From NCBI RefSeq assembly GCF_005217615.1, contig NZ_SZNK01000001.1:5269001-5333000 (forward strand): a stretch of 64,000 nt of DNA, written 5' to 3'. The notes below the pieces were generated by a model, which was not told where the DNA came from, searched no databases, and saw only the letters and a program-made list of their open reading frames with translations. This DNA is from Brevibacillus antibioticus. Lineage in GTDB: Bacteria > Bacillota > Bacilli > Brevibacillales > Brevibacillaceae. Made by a program: the position numbers and the translations under genes. Shown piece after piece: positions 16,052 through 23,965 of this stretch; position 1 is the stretch's first letter; the number at the start of each line of letters is the position of its first letter.

Positions 16052-17470
16052 ATGCCGTTGTCAGATACGGTAGAAATGTTGCAGGCGATCTTGGGTGCTA
16101 TCGATGAAGGAATTCACGTTGTGGACGCAAATGGCATTACGATTTTCTACAATCACGTCGCAGCCAAGCTCGATGGGCTGACCCCAGAAGAAGTGTTGGG
16201 GAAGCCGTTGTTGGAGGTTTTTCCTTCGCTTGATCGACAGTCGAGTACCCTGCTTCGTGTTATCGATAGTGGCGAATCAATCTACAACCAGACACAGACA
16301 TATAAAAACTGGAAGGGAATGCGTGTAGAGACAATCAACACGACACTTCCGGTACGAGTAGGAAAACGGTTAGTCGGTGCAGTCGAGGTGGCGAAGGATA
16401 TCGGCAAGCTAAAAGAACTGTCGGAGCGCTTGGTTGATCTTCAGGCCAAGATTAGCAAGCCGAAACGGACAAAACGCACGATAGATGAAACGACTTTCCA
16501 TTTCGAAGACATTTTGACGATGAGTGAAAAAATGAAACGCCTCAAAGAACGCGCTCGAAAAGCTGCTCGTACAAGTTCGCCCGTGTTGATATACGGCGAA
16601 ACCGGGACGGGAAAAGAACTGTTTGTCCAATCGATTCACCACGCGTCTGTCCGCGGCAGTAAGCCATTCATCGCGCAAAACTGTGCCGCGCTGCCAGCCG
16701 CGCTTCTCGAAAGCTTGCTGTTTGGCACGACAAAAGGAAGCTTCACGGGAGCGGATGATCGCCCAGGGTTATTCGAACTGGCGGACGGTGGTACTTTATT
16801 TCTGGATGAACTGAACAGCATGCCGCTCGATTTGCAAGCAAAGCTGCTACGAGTCCTTCAGGACGGGCAGATCAGACGGATCGGTGGGAGCCAATCGACC
16901 AAAGTGGACGTACGGGTAATCGCCGCAGTCAACGAAGGACCGCAGTCACTCGTGGAACGAGGAGTCATGCGAACCGACTTGTACTACCGGATCAATGTCG
17001 TCTCTTTTGAACTACCGCCATTGCGCGAGCGCAGAGAAGATGTGGATATGCTGATCGATCATTTCTTGCAAAAGTTCAACCGAATCTTCGGTATGAATGT
17101 GCGTGGAATCAGCAGTGAAGTAGCTAGTTTGTTTGCTTCGTATGATTGGCCGGGGAATGTCCGTGAACTGGAGCATGTCATAGAAGCAGCCATGAATATG
17201 GTGGAGTCGGACATTATTTTGTTGGATCATCTTCCGGCTCATTTGCTGGAACGCCCGCAGTCTGAGAAAAAAGAATCGCCAATTTCGGCGCAACTCCTAT
17301 CAACGGAAGGCTGTACGCTGCCCGAAATTTTGCGTGAGGTAGAGGAAAAAGTGATCAAAGATGCGATGCAGCAAACGGAAGGCAATGTACTTCGCGCCGC
17401 CAAGCTTTTGGGCATCCCAAGACAGACGCTGCAATACAAGCTCTCCCAGCGGATGATCCCTCCCTGTTGA
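16052..17470 (+). CDS. Sigma-54-dependent transcriptional activator (PAS - AAA+ - Fis HTH)
   Basis: 472 residues from ATG 16052 (MPLSDTVEMLQAILGAIDEG), with GGAAGGAAGGAG upstream; ATG 16004 is the alternative. An N-terminal PAS-like sensor (about 10-125, GIHVVDANGITIFYNHVAAK) precedes the sigma-54 interaction AAA+ domain. That domain shows Walker A GETGTGKE, the sigma-54 contact loop GSFTGAD (GAFTGA with A to S), Walker B GGTLFLDELNSM and the arginine-finger region LYYRINVVSFELPPLRER. A C-terminal Fis-type helix-turn-helix follows (GNVLRAAKLLGIPRQTLQYK). The architecture matches RocR/BkdR-type activators working with SigL. The next gene, kamA, has a perfect -24/-12 promoter preceded by a palindrome, so kamA is the probable target. 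Confidence 0.92.
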   Translation: MPLSDTVEMLQAILGAIDEGIHVVDANGITIFYNHVAAKLDGLTPEEVLGKPLLEVFPSLDRQSSTLLRVIDSGESIYNQTQTYKNWKGMRVETINTTLPVRVGKRLVGAVEVAKDIGKLKELSERLVDLQAKISKPKRTKRTIDETTFHFEDILTMSEKMKRLKERARKAARTSSPVLIYGETGTGKELFVQSIHHASVRGSKPFIAQNCAALPAALLESLLFGTTKGSFTGADDRPGLFELADGGTLFLDELNSMPLDLQAKLLRVLQDGQIRRIGGSQSTKVDVRVIAAVNEGPQSLVERGVMRTDLYYRINVVSFELPPLRERREDVDMLIDHFLQKFNRIFGMNVRGISSEVASLFASYDWPGNVRELEHVIEAAMNMVESDIILLDHLPAHLLERPQSEKKESPISAQLLSTEGCTLPEILREVEEKVIKDAMQQTEGNVLRAAKLLGIPRQTLQYKLSQRMIPPC

Positions 17471-17472
17471 GT

Positions 17473-17486
17473 GCCGAAAATTCGGC
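17473..17486. promoter_or_regulatory. Upstream activating sequence candidate for kamA
   Basis: GCCGAAAATTCGGC: perfect 6-bp arms, same as the site at 15987-16000. It begins 3 nt after the activator's stop codon and about 90 bp upstream of the -24 element of kamA, a typical enhancer distance for bacterial enhancer-binding proteins. Confidence 0.7.
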
Positions 17487-17562
17487 AGATTCGCGTAGGA
17501 TCAAATGGATAAGAAGCGCTCACAAAACGCTCTATTCCTTATTTTCTAAATCTTTTGATTTG

Positions 17563-17580
17563 TTGGCATAGCACTTGCAT
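17563..17580 (+). promoter_or_regulatory. Sigma-54 (SigL) -24/-12 promoter of kamA
   Basis: TTGGCATAGCACTTGCAT: GG at 17565-17566 and GC at 17577-17578 are separated by exactly 10 nt, as sigma-54 promoters require. It lies 55 bp upstream of the kamA start codon. Confidence 0.85.
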
Positions 17581-17634
17581 CTCTTGTTGGTTGAGTGAAA
17601 CGAAGAGGTTCACCATAAGACGAGGGGAGACGGG

Positions 17635-18999
17635 ATGCACATGACAGTAGCGACAAAACGCGATTGGCGTTCGATAGAACTTTGGAAGGATGTCACGGAC
17701 GAGCAATGGAATGACTGGATGTGGCAGCTTACGCACACGATCAAAACGGTCGATGATTTGAAGCAGGTAATCAACCTGACACCAGAAGAGGAAGAGGGCG
17801 TACGTATTTCTACGCAAACCATTCCACTCAACATCACACCGTACTATGCTCATCTGATGGACCCAGACGATCCAAGCGATCCAGTTCGCATGCAGTCTGT
17901 ACCTTTGTCCTCTGAGATGGTTCGTACCAAATACGACATGGAAGACCCACTCCACGAGGATACTGATTCTCCTGTACCTGGTCTGACACATCGTTATCCA
18001 GATCGCGTGCTTTTCCTGGTGACGAACCAATGCTCCATGTATTGCCGTTACTGTACGCGCCGTCGCTTTTCCGGCCAGATCGGCATGGGCGTGCCAAAGA
18101 AGCAGCTGGATGCCTGTATCGATTACATCCGCTCAAGACCAGAAATCCGCGATGTACTGCTTTCCGGTGGAGACGGTCTGTTGATCAATGACCGTGTATT
18201 GGAATACATCATCAGTAGCCTGCGTGACATCCCACATGTTGAAATTATTCGGATCGGTACGCGTGCACCTGTTGTATTCCCGCAGCGTATTACCGAAAAC
18301 CTGTGCAATATCTTGAAAAAATACCATCCAGTTTGGCTAAATACACACTTCAACCATCCAAAAGAAATTACACCGGAAGCGAAGCTGGCTTGCGAGATGC
18401 TCGCCAACGCTGGTGTTCCGCTCGGCAACCAAGCAGTTATTTTGGCTGGTATCAACGATTGTGCGAATACGATGAAAAAGCTGGTGCAGGACCTAGTAAA
18501 AATCCGCGTTCGCCCGTATTACATCTATCAATGCGACCTGTCAGAGGGAATCGGACACTTCCGCGCGCCTGTCAGCAAAGGGATCGAAATCATTGAGCAC
18601 CTGCGCGGCCATACTTCCGGCTATGCAGTTCCGACCTTTGTAGTAGACGCTCCACACGGCGGCGGTAAAATTCCAGTCAGCCCGAACTACATCATCTCGC
18701 AAGCATCTGATAAAGTTGTGCTGCGTAATTTTGAAGGCGTTATCACGTCCTATCCAGAGCCGAAGCACTACCACGAGCATGACGAGGAAAACTGCGAATA
18801 CTGCATGGCTGCAAAAGGCAAGGCAGTTGGTATCGCAGCACTTATGCAAGACGAGGTAGATAATCTGGAGCCGACTGATCTGCCGCGCAACAAGCGCATC
18901 AAGGCGACCAAGGTCAAATCTCTCGCGGATGTACGCTCGGAGCAAAAGGCCAAGAAAGAACAACCCACTGCCGAGACGAAGGAAGCTTCAGGAAAATAG
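17635..18999 (+). CDS. kamA: Lysine 2,3-aminomutase
   Basis: 454 residues; ATG 17635 follows GAGGGGAGA. It is a radical S-adenosylmethionine, PLP-dependent enzyme that interconverts L-lysine and L-beta-lysine. The [4Fe-4S] cluster motif CSMYCRYC places cysteines at 133, 137 and 140, followed by TRRRFSG. The SAM region LLSGGDGLL and PLP-lysine region VVDAPHGGGKIPV are intact, and the N-terminus (DWRSIELWKDVTDEQWNDW) is typical of Bacillus KamA/YodO. The C-terminal tail is lysine/glutamate-rich (RSEQKAKKEQ). The preceding sigma-54 activator and -24/-12 promoter indicate induction by an effector sensed by the PAS domain, plausibly in lysine catabolism. No other lysine-degradation gene is adjacent. 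Confidence 0.95.
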   Translation: MHMTVATKRDWRSIELWKDVTDEQWNDWMWQLTHTIKTVDDLKQVINLTPEEEEGVRISTQTIPLNITPYYAHLMDPDDPSDPVRMQSVPLSSEMVRTKYDMEDPLHEDTDSPVPGLTHRYPDRVLFLVTNQCSMYCRYCTRRRFSGQIGMGVPKKQLDACIDYIRSRPEIRDVLLSGGDGLLINDRVLEYIISSLRDIPHVEIIRIGTRAPVVFPQRITENLCNILKKYHPVWLNTHFNHPKEITPEAKLACEMLANAGVPLGNQAVILAGINDCANTMKKLVQDLVKIRVRPYYIYQCDLSEGIGHFRAPVSKGIEIIEHLRGHTSGYAVPTFVVDAPHGGGKIPVSPNYIISQASDKVVLRNFEGVITSYPEPKHYHEHDEENCEYCMAAKGKAVGIAALMQDEVDNLEPTDLPRNKRIKATKVKSLADVRSEQKAKKEQPTAETKEASGK

Positions 19000-19008
19000 G
19001 CAGGATCA

Positions 19009-19044
19009 ACAGCTACCTGTATGAAGGTAGCTGTTTCTTTTTTT
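19009..19044 (+). terminator. Terminator of kamA
   Basis: ACAGCTACC (19009-19017) pairs with GGTAGCTGT (19026-19034), followed by TTCTTTTTTTT. Confidence 0.9.
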
Positions 19045-19121
19045 TCGCAAGAATATTTCCAACTCTTTGAAGAGGATGGATGATTCGCAGCTTGTGTGTT
19101 AAGATCAAGTTGCACTCGTTA

Positions 19122-19137
19122 TGAGCGGTCGCTCAGT
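19122..19137. promoter_or_regulatory. TetR-type operator (site A) upstream of fadF
   Basis: TGAGCGGTCGCTCAGT contains the perfect palindrome TGAGCG-GT-CGCTCA. Related sites lie before thiolase (23901-23916) and the tetR gene (28498-28513); the shared pattern is TGAnCGnnCGnTCA. It is probably bound by the TetR encoded at 28537-29169. Confidence 0.65.
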
Positions 19138-19169
19138 ATCGTTTCATTTTTCGAAAAAAATAAACCAAC

Positions 19170-19187
19170 TGACTGAATACTCATTCA
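19170..19187. promoter_or_regulatory. FadR-like operator upstream of fadF
   Basis: TGACTGAATACTCATTCA differs at one position from the Bacillus FadR consensus TGAATGAMTANTCATTCA as I recall it. It overlaps a possible -35 (TTCATT, 19184-19189) placed 17 bp before TAAGAT (19207-19212). Binding would repress fadF until long-chain acyl-CoA is present. Confidence 0.65.
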
Positions 19188-19268
19188 TTTATTTCCATGA
19201 TTCTGATAAGATAGAAAAAAACGATTTCCACGTCCAAAGAAAACTCGCAATAGAGGGGAGTAGAAAAC

Positions 19269-21344
19269 ATGCTGGCACTCATTAATTTGATCGCCTTTTT
19301 CCTCGTTCTTGCCTACGGGCTGTATTTAGCCGGGCATGTCGTGTACAGCAGATACTTGTTTATCAAGCTGGGGAAAAAGCCGGATGTGAAAAATGACTTT
19401 GGGGCACGCATCAATCTGATGCTGGACAACGTCATTTTCCACAAGAAGCTCTTAAAGGACAAAAAGAGCGGCGTCATGCACGTCGTGATGTTTTACGGCT
19501 TTATCACTCTGCAATTCGGAGCCATTGAGCTAGTTATCAAAGGGCTTTCGAAAGGCTACGAGCTTCCTTTTGGGAGCGCACACAAATACTTCTCTGTCAT
19601 GCAGGAGATCACCACGTTTCTCATTTTGGCTGCAGTCGGCTACGCTTTTTACCGTCGCTATATCGAAAAGCTCAAGCGTCTGAAGCGCGGCTTCAAATCG
19701 GGGATCGTCCTCTTGCTGATTTCCTCTCTGATGGCGACTGTCTTGCTCTCGCTCGCTTTTGAACAAATTTGGCTCGGACATGAGCCATCGGCGTTCGCTC
19801 CGATCTCTTCTGTTTTCGCGATCGTCTTATCTGCGATTGGGGTAGGGACAATGGGTGCAGTGGTCGGCTTTTACGTTTTCTGGTGGCTGCATCTGATTAT
19901 CTTGCTCGGTTTCGCGGTGTATGTTCCGCAGTCCAAGCACGCGCATTTGCTGTTTGCGCCTGTCAACGTGTGGTTCAAAAAGCTGGACCCGCCAGGCAAG
20001 CTGACCAGCATTAACTTCGAGGATGAGACGCAGGAAGAATTCGGTGTTGGCAAAATCGAGGATTTTACACAAACGCAGCTCATCGACCTGTACGCTTGTG
20101 TGGAGTGTGGTCGCTGCACGAATATGTGTCCGGCCTCTGGAACGGGAAAAATGCTCTCCCCGATGGATCTGATTACGAAAATGCGCGACCATTTGACGGA
20201 AAAAGGTGCGTCGGTGACATCGCGTACGCCATGGATGCCGAGCTTCGCCTTTTCGCAGACGACTGCCAACCAGATTGCGTTCCAAGCATCTGAAGTAGCG
20301 GCGACAGCGGAAGGAGCAACTGCGGTCTATGAGAAAAGCTTGATCGGCGATGTCATTACCGAGCAGGAGCTGTGGGCTTGTACGACCTGTCGCAACTGTG
20401 AGGACCAATGCCCGGTGATGAACGAGCACGTCGATAAAATCATCGATATGCGCCGCTACCTGGTCATGACAGAAGGTAGCATGCCAGCAGAAGCGCAACG
20501 CGCCTTGAACAATATTGAGCGTCAGGGCAACCCGTGGGGAATCAACCGCAAAGACCGGACAAAATGGATTGAAGGTCTGAACGGTGAGTACGAGGTGCCA
20601 ACTGTTAAGCAGGTCGAGGAATTCGAGTACTTGTTCTGGGTAGGCTCGATGGGATCGTTTGACTTACGTAGCCAAAAAATTTCGCAGGCATTTGTAAAGC
20701 TCATGCACGAAGCAGGCGTGAAGTTCGCCATTTTGGGCAACGAGGAAAAGAACTCTGGCGATACGGCTCGCCGCATTGGTAACGAATTCTTGTTCCAGCA
20801 GCTCGCCCAAGAAAATATCGCCCTGTTTGAAGGATATGAAGTCAAAAAAATCGTCACCTGCGACCCGCATGCATTCAATACGTTTAAGAACGAATATCCA
20901 GAATTCGGGTTGAATGCAGAGGTGTACCACCACTCTGAGCTGCTGGCGGAGTGGGTGAAGGAAGGCAAATTGAAGCCAACCAAGGAAGTCAAGGAACGCA
21001 TCACCTACCACGATTCCTGCTACTTGGGCCGCTACAACGAAATTTACGACAAGCCACGCGTGATTCTCGAAGCCATTCCTGGTGTAGAGGTAGTCGAAAT
21101 GAAGCGCAGCGGCTGCGACAGTATGTGCTGCGGAGCGGGCGGCGGCTTGATGTGGATGGAGGAACATGAGGGCTCTCGTGTCAACGTCACACGTACGGAG
21201 CAGGCTCTGGAGGTCAAGCCGACGGAAATCGCTAGTGCATGCCCGTACTGCCTGACGATGATGAACGACGGAATCAAGACCAAAGAGCAGGAAGATCACG
21301 TCAAAACACGCGACGTCGCGGAAATTCTCGCGGACGCTATCTAG
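19269..21344 (+). CDS. fadF: Membrane iron-sulfur oxidoreductase of fatty acid oxidation (FadF/YwjF)
   Basis: 691 residues; ATG 19269 follows AGAGGGGAG. The N-terminal ~235 residues form a membrane domain with about five helices, similar to nitrate reductase gamma subunit. Two four-cysteine [4Fe-4S] motifs follow: CVECGRCTNMCP near residue 276 and CTTCRNCEDQCP near 371. The C-terminal half has the two CCG-type cysteine-rich domains of heterodisulfide-reductase relatives, ending in MCCGAGGG and ASACPYC. In B. subtilis FadF belongs to the FadR regulon and lies next to acdA. It probably passes electrons from acyl-CoA dehydrogenases (via ETF) into the menaquinone pool. FadR-like and TetR-type operators upstream fit this role. 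Confidence 0.9.
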   Translation: MLALINLIAFFLVLAYGLYLAGHVVYSRYLFIKLGKKPDVKNDFGARINLMLDNVIFHKKLLKDKKSGVMHVVMFYGFITLQFGAIELVIKGLSKGYELPFGSAHKYFSVMQEITTFLILAAVGYAFYRRYIEKLKRLKRGFKSGIVLLLISSLMATVLLSLAFEQIWLGHEPSAFAPISSVFAIVLSAIGVGTMGAVVGFYVFWWLHLIILLGFAVYVPQSKHAHLLFAPVNVWFKKLDPPGKLTSINFEDETQEEFGVGKIEDFTQTQLIDLYACVECGRCTNMCPASGTGKMLSPMDLITKMRDHLTEKGASVTSRTPWMPSFAFSQTTANQIAFQASEVAATAEGATAVYEKSLIGDVITEQELWACTTCRNCEDQCPVMNEHVDKIIDMRRYLVMTEGSMPAEAQRALNNIERQGNPWGINRKDRTKWIEGLNGEYEVPTVKQVEEFEYLFWVGSMGSFDLRSQKISQAFVKLMHEAGVKFAILGNEEKNSGDTARRIGNEFLFQQLAQENIALFEGYEVKKIVTCDPHAFNTFKNEYPEFGLNAEVYHHSELLAEWVKEGKLKPTKEVKERITYHDSCYLGRYNEIYDKPRVILEAIPGVEVVEMKRSGCDSMCCGAGGGLMWMEEHEGSRVNVTRTEQALEVKPTEIASACPYCLTMMNDGIKTKEQEDHVKTRDVAEILADAI

Positions 21345-21359
21345 TGTGATGCATACAGA

Positions 21360-21408
21360 GTGGAAGTCTCATGCTGAGCAATTGGCATCGGGGCTTCCAC
21401 TTTTTTTT
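21360..21408 (+). terminator. Terminator of fadF
   Basis: GTGGAAG...CTTCCAC stem with a long loop, followed by eight T residues. Confidence 0.75.
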
Positions 21409-21461
21409 CGAAAAAACTGTAAGATATAGGAACTAGCTGCATCTAAAAGAGTGGGAAGGGA

Positions 21462-22001
21462 GTGAGGGAACTGTTGCTTGCAGAGAAAAGCTTAACCAAA
21501 ACCAATGAAGCCATGTTTGAAGAATTGATTCAGCATTATTTGAAAAAGGTGTTGCGACTTGTATATTTGATGGTCAAGGACCGCAATTTGGCAGAAGATA
21601 TCACGCAGGAAGTATTTTTGCGTGCCTATAAAAATTTAGGTAGCTTTCGTCGCGACAGCTCGATGCAAACATGGGTGTACCGAATTGCCGTGAACGAGGC
21701 GAAAAAACATTTGCGCTCGTGGTCGTTCCGTCACATATTTTTCAAGCCGGAGATCGATTCTGGAATTGTAGAAGGGACCGAATCGACTGTCTTGCAAAAT
21801 GATCGTCGCGTACACTTCGCCCGTCTCGTCATGAAGCTGCCGCATAGCTATCGTCAACTGATCGTGTTGCACTATTACGAGGAACTGCCCATAGAAGAGA
21901 TTGCAATCATCATGGATATGTCTACAGGGGCCGTTTATACGAAAATGCATCGGGCGCGACAAAAGCTCAAAGCACTGCTGGAAACGGAGGGGATCGAATG
22001 A
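21462..22001 (+). CDS. ECF-type RNA polymerase sigma factor
   Basis: 179 residues if GTG 21462 is the start. TTG 21474 is an equally good candidate because AAGGGAG and GAGGGA fit it better as ribosome binding sites. Sigma region 2 is clear (LVYLMVKDRNLAEDITQEVF, then YRIAVNEAKKHLRS), and region 4 has a helix-turn-helix (LPIEEIAIIMDMSTGAVYTK). No sensory domain is present. Its stop codon overlaps the next start codon (ATGA), the usual layout of an ECF sigma factor with its membrane anti-sigma factor. The regulon cannot be read from the window. Confidence 0.9.
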   Translation: MRELLLAEKSLTKTNEAMFEELIQHYLKKVLRLVYLMVKDRNLAEDITQEVFLRAYKNLGSFRRDSSMQTWVYRIAVNEAKKHLRSWSFRHIFFKPEIDSGIVEGTESTVLQNDRRVHFARLVMKLPHSYRQLIVLHYYEELPIEEIAIIMDMSTGAVYTKMHRARQKLKALLETEGIE

Positions 22002-23140
22002 ACCTGGACAAATTACTGGCGGAATTTAAGCAAACGGCTGATCAAACGCTTCTACACGGTATGGATGATACGACAAAGCTAGAGGAGCAGATACGGATGA
22101 GTATCGAGAACAAACGCAAAAAAAAGTTTCGATTCACGTACTCAGTAAGCGCGGCGCTTATCGCGGTCGCTCTTGTCATCGGGTTTACCCCTTATTGGTT
22201 GCAAAAAGAAAATGCAGGTGTAAACACTACGATTGGAACGCCTGTACAGCAAAGTACGAATCAAACGTCCGGTCCAAATGCGACTGCCCATGCTTTCGAC
22301 GATCAAAAGATTAAGGAAACAGCAGAGGAAATTTTCGGGATCTTGCGTGTTGGAATGACACAAGATCAGGTCAAAGAAAAGCTCTCGTTTCCCCACATAG
22401 TTATCGATGATTATGGCGGAAGCGGGGACGATTACTCAGATGAGTACTGGGGCTACAACATTTTCGCAAAAGAAGGATACCAGCGAAAAGAAGACTGGAT
22501 AATGGAAGAGACAGAAGGTTTGCTGAATAGAGACTTGGGTTTGGAACTGTTGATTTTTTGGAGGGATAAAAAGGTCAATGGCTATGGCTTGAGCTATGTT
22601 CAAGGCAAAGAGATTCACTCCTTTGGCTTAAACAGATACGGGACCTACTCTGAAAGCATCTCGAAAGGGACCGCAAATTCCAACGAAGAGTACAGTAATA
22701 CACCGGCCCCCTCGACTATATTCGATTTAGAAGAGAAGGAAATGAGGCAGCGTTACTTTGCTTATATGGAGATGGAAGAGAAGACAGATGAGTTATGGCG
22801 TGGGCTGTCTCCGATTGATATTATGAAGCTTTACGTCCAAGCACAGAGAGATGTTGAGCTTGAAATCATGTACGCCTTGCATAGTAACGATGATGGAGTC
22901 GAAAAGCCCACACTTGAGCAGTATTTGGAAGAGATAAAGAAAGATCCGGTTGGCGCACGAAATAGTGCGAGGCATTTCAATAAATTGCTTGAACTGGGAA
23001 GCAGCATGTCGGTTGAGTACACGTCTGACAAGGAAGCGATTGTCTGGATTTCATTCAAGGACAACAGTGAGAAGGTCGGCTATCGCATGGAAAAAAACAA
23101 GAAGGGCATCTGGAAAGTCGGTTGGCGGGCTTTGCAATAA
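21998..23140 (+). CDS. Membrane-anchored probable anti-sigma factor with a DUF4309-like extracytoplasmic region
   Basis: 380 residues; ATG overlaps the sigma factor stop by 4 bp. A short N-terminal cytoplasmic region (1-47) is followed by one membrane segment (YSVSAALIAVALVIGFTPYW). The extracytoplasmic part includes EIFGILRVGMTQDQVKEKL, the BamE/DUF4309-type GMT..V motif, then YGYGLSYV-like strands, and a C-terminal region that may be a second domain. Topology and translational coupling suggest it sequesters the sigma factor. No zinc-binding HxxxCxxC anti-sigma motif is visible, so the mechanism is unsure. Confidence 0.7.
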   Translation: MNLDKLLAEFKQTADQTLLHGMDDTTKLEEQIRMSIENKRKKKFRFTYSVSAALIAVALVIGFTPYWLQKENAGVNTTIGTPVQQSTNQTSGPNATAHAFDDQKIKETAEEIFGILRVGMTQDQVKEKLSFPHIVIDDYGGSGDDYSDEYWGYNIFAKEGYQRKEDWIMEETEGLLNRDLGLELLIFWRDKKVNGYGLSYVQGKEIHSFGLNRYGTYSESISKGTANSNEEYSNTPAPSTIFDLEEKEMRQRYFAYMEMEEKTDELWRGLSPIDIMKLYVQAQRDVELEIMYALHSNDDGVEKPTLEQYLEEIKKDPVGARNSARHFNKLLELGSSMSVEYTSDKEAIVWISFKDNSEKVGYRMEKNKKGIWKVGWRALQ

Positions 23141-23184
23141 TCGAGACAAGATGCCTCTTTAAAAGTTGATAGGAGTGAGTATAG

Positions 23185-23769
23185 TTGAAAAGAATCACAG
23201 GAATCACTATCGCCGTAGTAGCGGGCTTACTTGTCGGAGGTTGCTCATCTAGTTCGAGTGCAGCTTCCGAACTTACACAACCGCTAGCAGTAGAGCAAAA
23301 ACAAGCGGAAGCAGAGCCTAAAGTCGTTCTTGATGAAAATTTCTTGAAGTCTCTCGAAAAAAACGAAATCAACGGCTTTCCTATCGCAATCGGCATGAAA
23401 AAAGAAGAGGTCATTTCCCGTTATGGAAAGGTAACCAAAGAGGATTTCTGGAATGGTGGGATCTATCACTCTTTTGAAAAGCTGGAAGGCGGAGCTGTCC
23501 TCTTCGATGGGAAGGATCGTGTATACGGGATCGAGTTAGAAGCACAGCGTCTGAGCGAAACAAATTTGGAAGCGATCATCAAAAAAGTGGGCAAACCTTC
23601 AGAGCAAGGGATGAGCGATCTCAGTGAGCAGTATGTTATCTACTATGAAGCGGCAGATAACCTCGTCCGTATTTATGCAGCGGACGAGAAACTTCCTGCA
23701 GGAAAAGTCAGAAATGCAGACAGAATGATAATCTTCAACAAAAAGTTGTACGATGAAGCACCCCGATAG
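23185..23769 (+). CDS. DUF4309-like lipoprotein
   Basis: 194 residues from TTG 23185, with AGGAGTGAG upstream. The signal peptide ends in the lipobox LVGGC (Cys21), followed by a serine-rich tether. The mature region has the GM..EEV motif (FPIAIGMKKEEVISRYG) and a second copy-like segment (AIIKKVGKPSEQGMSDLSEQ), as in DUF4309/BamE-like proteins. The preceding membrane protein carries the same kind of motif, so the three genes (sigma factor, membrane protein, lipoprotein) look like one envelope-sensing operon. Confidence 0.75.
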   Translation: MKRITGITIAVVAGLLVGGCSSSSSAASELTQPLAVEQKQAEAEPKVVLDENFLKSLEKNEINGFPIAIGMKKEEVISRYGKVTKEDFWNGGIYHSFEKLEGGAVLFDGKDRVYGIELEAQRLSETNLEAIIKKVGKPSEQGMSDLSEQYVIYYEAADNLVRIYAADEKLPAGKVRNADRMIIFNKKLYDEAPR

Positions 23770-23795
23770 TAAACAGTAAAGCCGGTCAATGATTT

Positions 23796-23849
23796 AAGGG
23801 GCACCCAGGAAGTCGGTCAAACCTCGACTTTCTGGACAGCCCCTTTTTT
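23796..23849 (+). terminator. Terminator after the lipoprotein gene
   Basis: AAGGGGC...GCCCCTTTTTT outer stem with inner CCAGGAAGTCG/CGACTTTCTGG pairing, followed by a T run. Confidence 0.9.
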
Positions 23850-23854
23850 AATAT

Positions 23855-23886
23855 TGATTGACTATTCGTACGGAAGACGGCAAAAT
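23855..23886 (+). promoter_or_regulatory. Thiolase operon promoter with overlapping FadR-like site
   Basis: TTGACT (23858-23863), 17-bp spacer, CAAAAT (23881-23886). TGATTGACTATTCGTACG (23855-23872) overlaps the -35 and matches about 14 of 18 positions of the FadR consensus, so it is a weak candidate operator. Confidence 0.45.
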
Positions 23887-23900
23887 AAAAGTATGCAAAA

Positions 23901-23916
23901 TGAACGAACGCTCGAT
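23901..23916. promoter_or_regulatory. TetR-type operator (site B) upstream of the thiolase gene
   Basis: TGAACGAACGCTCGAT matches the TGAnCGnnCGnTCA pattern of sites A and C with one mismatch. It lies just downstream of the predicted transcription start, where a bound repressor would block elongation. Confidence 0.65.
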
Positions 23917-23965
23917 CGATTTAGTTTTTATTGATGTGAAACATCATCCGAATGGAGGGCATTCG

